64,000 nucleotides of DNA from Acidiphilium sp. (GTDB taxonomy: Bacteria > Pseudomonadota > Alphaproteobacteria > Acetobacterales > Acetobacteraceae): positions 1-64,000 of the forward strand of contig DAIDMG010000001.1 in assembly GCA_027449105.1 (NCBI GenBank), written 5' to 3'. Shown here one piece after another: positions 1-7,135 of the stretch; within the stretch, counting starts at the first letter, position 1, and each line of letters begins with the position of its first letter. The notes under the pieces were generated by a model. The model made no database searches, had not been told where the DNA came from, and worked only from the letters and a program-made list of their open reading frames with translations. Made by a program: the position numbers and the translations under genes.

Positions 1-3
1 GGC

Positions 4-1185
4 ATGTGGTTCTCCCACCACGAGATCACGATGAAGGCCACGGGCGAGGCCGTACCCACCGCAGTGCGCTCCCTGGCCCGCTCGATCATGCGCCAGATCA
101 TGCGGCGACATCGCCGCCCTGATCTGTGCCACATCTCCATGCGCCTCGACCACCGCGCCGCCTGCCTCGCCGCCCCAACCAGGGCCGCCCAGGCCGGGCG
201 TGTCGGCTGGTGGGTCAACCTGTCCACGATGGAGCGGGGCAGGAAGATCGCCGTGCCTCTTCTGACCTACGATCACCACCGCAACCGGCGTGGTCAGGTC
301 AGCAACGGCGTGCTCGTGACCGGGGATCGCAACACAGGCAAGCTCCTGTTCGGCGTTGTCACCGACATCGGGGCGGATTGCGCCGCCAGCCGTGCCGCCT
401 ATGAGCCCAGACGGGATGCGATGGCTCTCGACTTCGGTCTGTCTATCCTGTTTGCCGGCGATGACGGCGCGCTGCTTGGCAAGGACTGGCTGAAGGCGCT
501 TCGTGCCTATGATCATCGCATCACGGAGATCGCCAGGGGCATGCAGCGCCGGGGGCGGAAGCCGCGAGAGAGCGCCCGCTACCGCAAGGCGGTGACCGCC
601 CTGCGCGGCTGGATCAGGACCGAGGTGGGGCGCGTCCTGAACGCGCTCGTCACTGCCAGGCGGCCGGCGGCGCTGGTGCTTGAGCGGTTGGACTTCCGGA
701 GCCCGGCGCTGTCGTCCCGGTTGAACCGCATCATCCAGAACTGCGGTCGAGCGGTGATCCGCGCCAAGCTGGCCGATCTCCAGGATCGCTTCGGTGTCAC
801 GTCCGAAGAGGCGAACCCGGCCTACACGTCCCAGACCTGCTCGTGCTGCGGCTATGTGGACAGGCGAAATCGCCCGTCACAAGGCATCTTCCATTGCCTG
901 CGGTGCGGCCAAAGAATGCACGCCGATGTCAATGCGGCACGGAATATCGGGCGACGCCGTGCGTCGCCTATCGGTTCCGTGTTCCAGTCGAAGGCGGCGA
1001 TCCTCGCTGAACTGCTGCGCCGGTTCAACGAGCGAAGGGTGCTCGGCACCCGATCCGGTGGGAGGGGTTCCACCGCCGACCCGCGATTGGCCAATCCCTA
1101 CTTCAGTGGGGAGAAGCCAACAGCAGCCCGGATGTCGAAAGCAAGGCCGCTACCAGATCTGGTGGCGGTTGAGCTAACTCGATAG
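4..1185 (+). CDS. tnpB: TnpB-family RNA-guided endonuclease (IS200/IS605-type), possibly 5'-partial
   Basis: Predicted TnpB nuclease of an IS200/IS605-like element, a family of RNA-guided DNA endonucleases related to Cas12. Numbering from the first visible Met, the split RuvC core is complete: D143 in ALDFG (RuvC-I), E227 in LVLERLDF (RuvC-II) and D308 in HADVNAARNI (RuvC-III). A zinc ribbon is formed by C279/C282 and C298/C301. The frame is open to base 1, so the true N-terminus may lie outside the window; 393 residues are visible, close to the usual family size. The last 45 or so residues are low-complexity and run through a structured guide-RNA scaffold and an end hairpin, as is usual when the RNA overlaps the 3' end of tnpB. 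No tnpA transposase is visible, so mobility would need one in trans or to the left. All catalytic residues are present, so it may be active. Confidence 0.85.
   Translation: MWFSHHEITMKATGEAVPTAVRSLARSIMRQIMRRHRRPDLCHISMRLDHRAACLAAPTRAAQAGRVGWWVNLSTMERGRKIAVPLLTYDHHRNRRGQVSNGVLVTGDRNTGKLLFGVVTDIGADCAASRAAYEPRRDAMALDFGLSILFAGDDGALLGKDWLKALRAYDHRITEIARGMQRRGRKPRESARYRKAVTALRGWIRTEVGRVLNALVTARRPAALVLERLDFRSPALSSRLNRIIQNCGRAVIRAKLADLQDRFGVTSEEANPAYTSQTCSCCGYVDRRNRPSQGIFHCLRCGQRMHADVNAARNIGRRRASPIGSVFQSKAAILAELLRRFNERRVLGTRSGGRGSTADPRLANPYFSGEKPTAARMSKARPLPDLVAVELTR
1023..1111 (+). ncRNA. Putative omega-RNA (reRNA) scaffold and element right-end hairpin
   Basis: The 3' end of tnpB carries the sequence expected for its guide-RNA scaffold. 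A 38-nt block at 1023-1060, ending in CACCCGATCCGGTG, matches the tnpB relic near 40 kb at 33 of 38 positions. It is followed by GGGGTTCC, a palindrome GATTGGCCAATC (1085-1096), and a hairpin CCCTACTTCAGTGGGG (1096-1111) of the CTTCAG type common at the right end of such elements. The guide would be read from sequence just to the right. Boundaries are inferred; expression cannot be seen. Confidence 0.5.
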
Positions 1186-1456
1186 TGCCCACGGCCTCGA
1201 TGCCCATGGACAGGTTTGCGACGGCTCGTCGGCAAGAAGAAAGCGGCGACGTGGATAAGCAGGTTTGGCGTCTTGCCATGAAGTGGGTCGCACCTTCAGG
1301 GTACTGCGTCTTGGTGTCGAGAACGCAAAGATAAGGAAGCCGACCTTTTGCAAAATCGCTTCATTGATTGGAGGGCGTGGCGTTGCAGAGGGGTTGCTCG
1401 GCGGGACTATCGGACTCACCTACAGAATGATGACGGGTCAGGATCGGAGCACCGCC

Positions 1457-2884
1457 ATGACAGTCGTGGAAACTGACGTACCGGCGCGGCTAGACCGGCT
1501 GCCTTGGGCCAGGTTCCATTGGCTGGTTTTGATCGGACTTGGGGTTGCCTGGATCTTGGATGGGCTGGAGGTGACGCTGGTCGGTTCCCTGTCTGGCGCG
1601 ATTGCACAGAGCCCGGTCCTGCACATGTCGGCGTCGCGTGTTGGCGACAGCGCCAGCGCCTATTTGGCGGGCGCTGTCATCGGCGCGCTCGGCTTCGGGT
1701 GGCTTGCCGATCGGCTGGGGCGCAAGCGGCTTTTCGGGGTGACAGTGTTGATTTATCTGAGCGCGACCCTGGCCACCGGGTTTGCCTGGAGTTTCGCATC
1801 GTTCGTCGTATTTCGTGCTCTAACAGGAGCGGGCATCGGAGGGGAGTATACGGCCGTTAACGCGGCGATTCAGGAAATGATCCCCGCGCGGCAGCGTGGA
1901 TTCGCGGATCTCGTGGTAAATGGCTCGTTCTGGATTGGAGCCGCCATCGGAGCCGGCGGCTCGCTCATCGCCCTCGATCCGCACATGATCCCACCCGGAT
2001 TGGGATGGCGGATCGCTTTTGGACTTGGCGGGATCCTGGGCCTCGGTGTGCTGCTGTTACGGCGCTGGATTCCTGAAAGCCCGCGTTGGCTGATGACCCA
2101 CGGCGAGCCGGAGCTAGCCGAGCAGGTGGTACGACAGATCGAGACCAGCGTAGAGGTGCAAAAGGGGCTGCTGCCCCCAGTTCCGCCGGAGCGGTTGCGA
2201 TTGCGAACCGACGTAAAGTCCTGGTTTGGTGCTGGAATGGTCGCATTGGCGACGCGCTACCGACAGCGCACCATGTTGGGGCTGGTCCTTATGGCGAGTC
2301 AGGCGTTCTGCTACAATGCTGTGTTCTTCACATACGCACTGATCCTGACACGGTTCTACGGCGTGAGGGCCGGTGCGGTGGGCTTGTTCATCCTGCCATT
2401 TGCAGTGGGCAATTTTCTTGGCCCGTTGCTTTTGGGGAAGCTGTTCGATGTGCTTGGGCGGCGGGTGATGATCGCGGGAACATACGCGGCGTCCGGTGTG
2501 TTGATGGCAGTGAGCGGCTGGCTTTTCGCACGGCGCGAGTTGTCGGCGATCGGGCAGACTGAAACGTGGACGGCGATCTTCTTCGTTGCTTCAGCGGCGG
2601 CGAGTTCCGCTTATCTGACTGTGGGCGAGAGTTTTCCGCTGGAGATCCGAGCGGTGGCGATCGCGTTGTTCTACGCGTTTGGCACGCTCATCGGTGGTGT
2701 GGGAGGGCCGGCGCTGTTTGGGGCGCTGATCCAGGGCGGGTCGCGAACCGCCCTGATGTGGGGCTACGAGCTCGGCGCGCTCTTGATGCTGGCCGCAGCC
2801 GGGATGGCGTGGGCTCTGGGAATCGCGGCAGAGCGGCGTTCCCTCGAGGCCGTTGCACCGCCGCTGGCCGCAACTCCGGATTAG
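1457..2884 (+). CDS. MFS transporter, sugar/other-solute porter type
   Basis: Inner-membrane major facilitator permease of 475 residues with twelve hydrophobic segments. Family motifs are visible: the loop 2-3 signature DRLGRKR, the GIGGEY motif of helix 4, and PESPRW after helix 6, which is typical of the sugar-porter and aromatic-acid/H+ symporter groups. The substrate cannot be read from sequence. The start is set at the ATG that gives MTVVETDVPARLDRL, preceded by GGAGC. The frame stays open upstream, but that stretch is not transporter-like. It follows the tnpB locus after about 270 bases of sequence with no supported gene and stands alone as a transcription unit. It lacks obvious operon partners. 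Confidence 0.8.
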   Translation: MTVVETDVPARLDRLPWARFHWLVLIGLGVAWILDGLEVTLVGSLSGAIAQSPVLHMSASRVGDSASAYLAGAVIGALGFGWLADRLGRKRLFGVTVLIYLSATLATGFAWSFASFVVFRALTGAGIGGEYTAVNAAIQEMIPARQRGFADLVVNGSFWIGAAIGAGGSLIALDPHMIPPGLGWRIAFGLGGILGLGVLLLRRWIPESPRWLMTHGEPELAEQVVRQIETSVEVQKGLLPPVPPERLRLRTDVKSWFGAGMVALATRYRQRTMLGLVLMASQAFCYNAVFFTYALILTRFYGVRAGAVGLFILPFAVGNFLGPLLLGKLFDVLGRRVMIAGTYAASGVLMAVSGWLFARRELSAIGQTETWTAIFFVASAAASSAYLTVGESFPLEIRAVAIALFYAFGTLIGGVGGPALFGALIQGGSRTALMWGYELGALLMLAAAGMAWALGIAAERRSLEAVAPPLAATPD

Positions 2885-3229
2885 AAATAATTATGCGTTC
2901 AAGTCGTGCAGAGTCCGCAGGCAACATCCGTGTGTTAGAGAATGCACCGGGGCGGCAGGCCAAACCGTCTGCGCGTGTTTTTGGCCGTTGCCGCATGTTC
3001 GTACGTGGTCGGGCTTTTCTCCTCGCTCATGATCTACGTTGATCACGCCAAGCATTTTCCCGGAGATCATTCGGATGGTACATCGCGGCAGGGTGTCGGC
3101 GTCAATGATGCGGCCCACAATGCCATACGGGCCAGCGGTACGGACCAGACAGCATTTATCGAAGCAGGCTGCCCCAGGTTTGTGGGTCTGTCTGGGTGGG
3201 CAAGGACGGGCCGTGCAGTGAACCACGGC
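2885..3229. other. Non-coding stretch with no supported gene
   Basis: This 345-base stretch lies between the MFS gene and the FNR-type promoter. An open frame begins at 2942 with a possible membrane helix (residues about 9-30), but it lacks a clear ribosome binding site, and its C-terminal half is low-quality sequence that runs over the downstream promoter. No strong hairpin or repeat is seen. Confidence 0.4.
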
Positions 3230-3271
3230 TTGACTCAGATCAATGATCAGCCGTCGATGACACCGCATAAT
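3230..3271 (+). promoter_or_regulatory. FNR/FixK-type promoter (class II geometry)
   Basis: TTGACTCAGATCAA at 3230-3243 fits the FNR/FixK dyad TTGAN-N4-NTCAA. Twenty-two bases downstream lies CATAAT (3266-3271), a 5 of 6 match to the -10 hexamer. Box centre to -10 centre is 32 bases, the spacing expected for an activator bound at about -41.5. The predicted start is near 3278, giving a leader of about 150 bases before the SHOCT-domain gene. This suggests induction under low oxygen. Confidence 0.6.
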
Positions 3272-3428
3272 CCGCGTGATCGAGAAAGGGTGCGTAGCCG
3301 CGGAAGCACAAGACTCTTGTCCGCATGCTTCTGAACTGATCTTGTGGCCCCTATTCCGGTGATAGCTTTGAGCAGAGGGCCGTCGGGCCGCGCGACAATG
3401 AACATTCAGGCCAAACGAGGATAACAGC

Positions 3429-3725
3429 ATGATGTGGGGTTACGGACCGGGTTATGGCTACGGCGGCGGGTGGCATGCATGGGGGCCAATGATGCTGTTC
3501 GGGGGATTTTTCGGCTTTGCCTTCCTGCTTTTGGTAATCGTGGCCGGGGCTTGGGCGATTCGCTCGATGGGGCGCGGACACCAGTGCTATCCTTCGGCAC
3601 AAGGTGTACCGCCCCAAACCGAGCGAACCTCGCGCGGTCTTGAAATCCTTGATGAACGTTACGCGCGTGGTGAGCTGGAGCGTGAAGAATATCTCCAGCG
3701 CAAGAAGGACCTTCTCGGGCCTTGA
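3429..3725 (+). CDS. Small membrane protein with C-terminal SHOCT domain
   Basis: A 98-residue protein. The N-terminus is rich in Gly, Tyr, Trp and Met (MMWGYGPGYGYGG), followed by one hydrophobic segment at about residues 23-46. The C-terminal 25 residues form a SHOCT motif with the pattern LEILDERYARGELEREEY. SHOCT domains are short helical modules found at protein ends and thought to mediate oligomer or partner contacts; the biochemical role here is unknown. The start follows GAGGATAACAGC. The gene lies about 150 bases downstream of the predicted FNR/FixK-type promoter and 357 bases ahead of the ClC antiporter gene, so both may respond to oxygen. Similar small proteins often accompany metal or redox stress genes. 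Confidence 0.75.
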   Translation: MMWGYGPGYGYGGGWHAWGPMMLFGGFFGFAFLLLVIVAGAWAIRSMGRGHQCYPSAQGVPPQTERTSRGLEILDERYARGELEREEYLQRKKDLLGP

Positions 3726-4082
3726 TCGTGATTTTGGGGCGCATTTCCGTTTCCCCAAATTAGACCCGGCGCGAGCCACCAGTCCTTCGAATGGGTTGCC
3801 CGATTCTTCCTGGCCGTTGTTGACTTCCATGACGATGTGCGGTGTGGCATGAGCCGGATCGCCATGTCCGTGGAACCATTCGACTAAGCGGGCCCGGCCT
3901 GCACATATGCCACGTTGCACGACCCGACGGTGGGCGGAATGCGCAACGCGGAGCCGACAAGACGAGGCCAGATTTAGGAGCGTTTTCGGGGCTGGAATGA
4001 CGTTTCGGGCGTTCGGCGGCCCGCGCGCGGGATTGCCCCGCAACTCTTTATGGGTTCCAGGTCTTGATCCCCCCGGAAGTCA
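3726..4082. other. Intergenic region, no supported gene
   Basis: 357 bases between the SHOCT-domain gene and the ClC antiporter. A minus-strand frame is open across it, including a protein-like stretch around 3780-3890, but it has no convincing start and continues antisense through the SHOCT gene. No clear terminator with a T tract is visible after 3725. Confidence 0.4.
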
Positions 4083-5462
4083 ATGCTTTTTGGAGCATGG
4101 CACCTTCTCGAGCGTGGTTTCTGGGCAGGTTGGCATCCGGGGAGACGGGTCGCGGTGGAAGCAGCGAAGCAAAATATCATTTTTATTGCGGCCGCAATCA
4201 TAACAGGCGTGATATCGATCGCGTTCGGAATCGGGATAACACGCGCCAGTGCGCTCTTCGCTCACGTCACGGCGCATCGACTGTGGCTCACGCTGCTACT
4301 TTGCCCGATCGGGCTGGCTGGGATCGTGTTTTTGACGCGCACAGTGTTTCCCGGGGCGCAGGGCTCCGGCATTCCGCAGGCCATGGCGGGGATGACCATG
4401 CGAGATCAGGCGAACGTTGATACCGTCCTGTCCCTGCGCATTGCAGTCGGCAAGTTTCTTCTGACTTTGGCCGGCTTTGCGGTGGGCGCCTCGATTGGTA
4501 AGGAAGGACCAGCGGTGCAGATCAGCTGCGCCGTGATGAACGTATGCGGGAGATTGGGGCTTGAGCGCAGCCTTTTACTGCAGCGCCTGCTGATTCTTGC
4601 GGGAGGAGCGGCAGGAATTACCTGCGCATTCAACGCTCCGGTTGCCGGCGTCTTGTTTGCGATCGAGGAGATGGCTGGAAGTTTTTCCAGCCGAGAGGCG
4701 CGCTTGATCATCCTCGCTGCTTTTGGCAGCGGAATTACGCTGTTGCTCCTCCTCGGATATCAGCCCTATTTCGGTTTTTCCCATGCTACCCTGCGACTTG
4801 GGCTTGTCTGGCTACTGGTCCCTGTCTGCGCAGTCATTGGCGGGGTTGCTGGTGGTATATTCGCGCAAGTGCTGGTAACACCGAAACGGTTCATGCCGGG
4901 CCCGATCAACTGGTTGGCCAAGCATCACCCGATTGGTTTCGCTCTGCTCTGTGGCCTGCTCCTGGCCGCGTTGGGTCTGATTTCGCATGGCCAGATCTTC
5001 GATGCGAGCCATCGTGAGGCGCAGGAGGCCTTGACGGAGGGTGTGGTTTTGCCCTTCGGCTTCGCGCCGCTGAAGTTTCTGGCGACACTGATCTCCTATC
5101 TTTCGGGGATTCCGGGCGGTATATTCGCTCCTTCGCTGGCCGTGGGAGTGGGACTTGGCACGATGTTCAGTCATCTCGTGCCAGGCGTGCCGGTGGCCGC
5201 ATTCGCGATGGTGGGAATGGCCGGCTATTTCTCCGGCGTGGTCCAGTCACCGCTGACAGCGACGGCAATTGTGATCGAGATGACCAGCAATCCGGCAATG
5301 ACCGTCCCGGTCGGGATTGCCGCCATTCTCGGCACAATGGCGTCCCGGCTGGTTTGCAAGGAACCCGTCTATCACGCCATGGCACACCAGTTTTTGCGTG
5401 TCGTTGAACGCGAACCGGAACCGACGACGGACGACGATACCACCGGTGCGGAACCCGACTAA
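4083..5462 (+). CDS. clcA: ClC-family chloride/proton antiporter
   Basis: Inner-membrane ClC transporter of 459 residues. The ion-path motifs are present: GSGIPQ (94-99), GKEGP (139-143) with gating glutamate E141, and GGIFAP near residue 344. The FAIEEM segment (E195/E196) aligns with the internal proton glutamate of the E. coli exchanger, so a 2 Cl-/H+ antiporter is more likely than a channel. In the first motif the family's usual Glu is Gln. E. coli ClC antiporters help in extreme acid resistance, which would suit an acidophile. There is no cytoplasmic CBS domain. The start ATG follows CCGGAAG. It may be co-transcribed with the upstream SHOCT gene, though the gap is long. Confidence 0.88.
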   Translation: MLFGAWHLLERGFWAGWHPGRRVAVEAAKQNIIFIAAAIITGVISIAFGIGITRASALFAHVTAHRLWLTLLLCPIGLAGIVFLTRTVFPGAQGSGIPQAMAGMTMRDQANVDTVLSLRIAVGKFLLTLAGFAVGASIGKEGPAVQISCAVMNVCGRLGLERSLLLQRLLILAGGAAGITCAFNAPVAGVLFAIEEMAGSFSSREARLIILAAFGSGITLLLLLGYQPYFGFSHATLRLGLVWLLVPVCAVIGGVAGGIFAQVLVTPKRFMPGPINWLAKHHPIGFALLCGLLLAALGLISHGQIFDASHREAQEALTEGVVLPFGFAPLKFLATLISYLSGIPGGIFAPSLAVGVGLGTMFSHLVPGVPVAAFAMVGMAGYFSGVVQSPLTATAIVIEMTSNPAMTVPVGIAAILGTMASRLVCKEPVYHAMAHQFLRVVEREPEPTTDDDTTGAEPD

Positions 5463-5685
5463 ATGGTTGCCGCAGGCAAGCACACAGGATTGTTACTCGC
5501 GGCTCCGACCATGGCAACTACATTTCGTGACGGTGAGGCCTTGGCCGTGAGAGTCTTGCCTTTTATCTTGGGTGGCTTGGCGGCGCACTGCGACGCGATT
5601 TGATTTGTTGCTGGTGCAAAATAGGATTGTCTTGATGTCTTATACAAAAATGCCGAAAACCGCGACCAGGCGTCGGGCCAACCCG

Positions 5686-6888
5686 ATGAGCAAGCTCGAA
5701 CGGCGTGCAAGCCGCAGCCTTGCGTCGATTTATGGGTTACGAATGCTCGGCCTGTTTCTGATTCTGCCGGTTTTCTCGGTCTACGCGAGATCTCTGCCGG
5801 ATGGGCATGACCGTTTCCTCGTCGGTCTAGCGCTCGGCATTTACGGCCTAACGCAGGCCTGCTTGCAAATTCCTTTTGGCATCGCGAGTGACCGTTACGG
5901 GCGTAAGCCGGTCATGATTCTTGGGCTGGTGATCTTTGCGCTTGGTTCCTTCGTGGCGGGCTTTTCACACACGCTGCCAATGATCATCCTTGGCAGAGCC
6001 GTGCAGGGCGCGGGGGCGATTTCGGCTGCCATTTCGGCAATGATCGCGGATGCCACCAGACCGGAAAACCGTACAAGGGCGATGGCGCTTGTTGGGATGA
6101 CCATCGGCGCAAGCTTCATCATTGCACTCGTTCTTGGGCCGTTGCTCTATCATTCGATATCGGTTCCAGGAATGTTCCTGCTCACTGGCGTTCTCGCGGT
6201 AGGCGCAGTCCTCGTTGTGAAGTTTGTTGTTCCCGATGTGAACATGGGCGCGTTCGATTCTGTCCAGCCAGATGACGAGAGCAGCAGTGTGTTTACTCCT
6301 GCACTCCTCAGGCTGGACTTTTCGATTTTCGCGCTTAATTTCATGCAGGTTGCACTGTTCCTGGTTTTGCCGCTCGCGCTTGTGGATGACCTCGGTATTC
6401 CGGTCGAGGGCAACTGGGTCGTCTATCTTCCGGTGGCCGTGTTCTCATTTATGGTCGCAATTCCGGGAATTATCTGGGCGGAGACCCGCGGCTACATGCG
6501 ACATGGTCTGATCGGCGCGGTCGCGCTGATGGGTCTTTCTATGCTCGGCTTTGCGGCGGGGTATCACAACGCAGTTGCTCTGGTGGCAGCGCTGTTTGCG
6601 TTCTTCGTCGGTTTCAATTTACTGGAAGCGCTGTTACCGTCGCTCGTGTCGCGGACAGCTCCGCCATCACGCAAGGGGCGTGCGCTGGGCGTCTATAATA
6701 CGGCCCAGTCCCTGGGATTGTTCGCTGGTGGAGCGGTCGGTGGTGTTGCCGCTAACGCAGGCGGCAGTGCTGCCGTGTTTCTAACCTGCGCGGCCCTTGG
6801 GCTCGTCTGGCTGGTTGTTGCATCGTTTGTACGGCCTCAAGGGAAGCCCCGCACGGATGAAGCGGAATCGGCGTTGGCCGGCGGGTAA
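5686..6888 (+). CDS. MFS transporter, YajR-like
   Basis: Inner-membrane permease of 400 residues that resembles E. coli YajR over its membrane part: SLASIYGLRMLG at the start, then GIYGLTQACLQIPFG and the loop signature SDRYGRKP. YajR ends in a soluble ferredoxin-like YAM domain; here the protein stops soon after helix 12 (ending AESALAGG), so that domain is absent. The start was placed at the ATG giving MSKLERRASRS because this aligns with the family. The frame stays open to 5572, and an ATG at 5635 is possible. Substrate unknown; YajR-like proteins are usually called drug/proton antiporters. It converges with glnD; the 247 bases between hold no supported gene. Confidence 0.75.
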   Translation: MSKLERRASRSLASIYGLRMLGLFLILPVFSVYARSLPDGHDRFLVGLALGIYGLTQACLQIPFGIASDRYGRKPVMILGLVIFALGSFVAGFSHTLPMIILGRAVQGAGAISAAISAMIADATRPENRTRAMALVGMTIGASFIIALVLGPLLYHSISVPGMFLLTGVLAVGAVLVVKFVVPDVNMGAFDSVQPDDESSSVFTPALLRLDFSIFALNFMQVALFLVLPLALVDDLGIPVEGNWVVYLPVAVFSFMVAIPGIIWAETRGYMRHGLIGAVALMGLSMLGFAAGYHNAVALVAALFAFFVGFNLLEALLPSLVSRTAPPSRKGRALGVYNTAQSLGLFAGGAVGGVAANAGGSAAVFLTCAALGLVWLVVASFVRPQGKPRTDEAESALAGG

Positions 6889-7135
6889 TAGCCGACAAGC
6901 ATTACAAGATACTGAGCGAGCGCGGTTAGAAGATCCTCTGCTGGTTTCGCCTTGCCGACATTTTTGAAGAACTCCACTTTCCTTCTTTCAAAATTCGGCG
7001 GCGATAGTCACGCGGTAGTGTACTCTACGTGGGGCCGTGGCGACATGCCTGATGGGCAGTGTCTCGAAATTGAATTCTTTCCATGCAGGTGCGAAGGATA
7101 TCCAGGACGCGATCTGCCAGGGATGTCGTAAATTG

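Noticed and set aside
1174-1419. Minus-strand frame between tnpB and the MFS gene
   Set aside because: No start signal and no recognised family; probably an antisense frame of intergenic DNA.
2942-3334. Plus-strand frame with a possible membrane helix near its start
   Set aside because: No clear ribosome site, low-quality C-terminal half, and it runs through the FNR-type promoter. Kept only as a remark.
3351-4043. 230-codon minus-strand frame
   Set aside because: Runs antisense through the SHOCT gene, which has a better start, motif and promoter; long antisense frames are common at this GC content.
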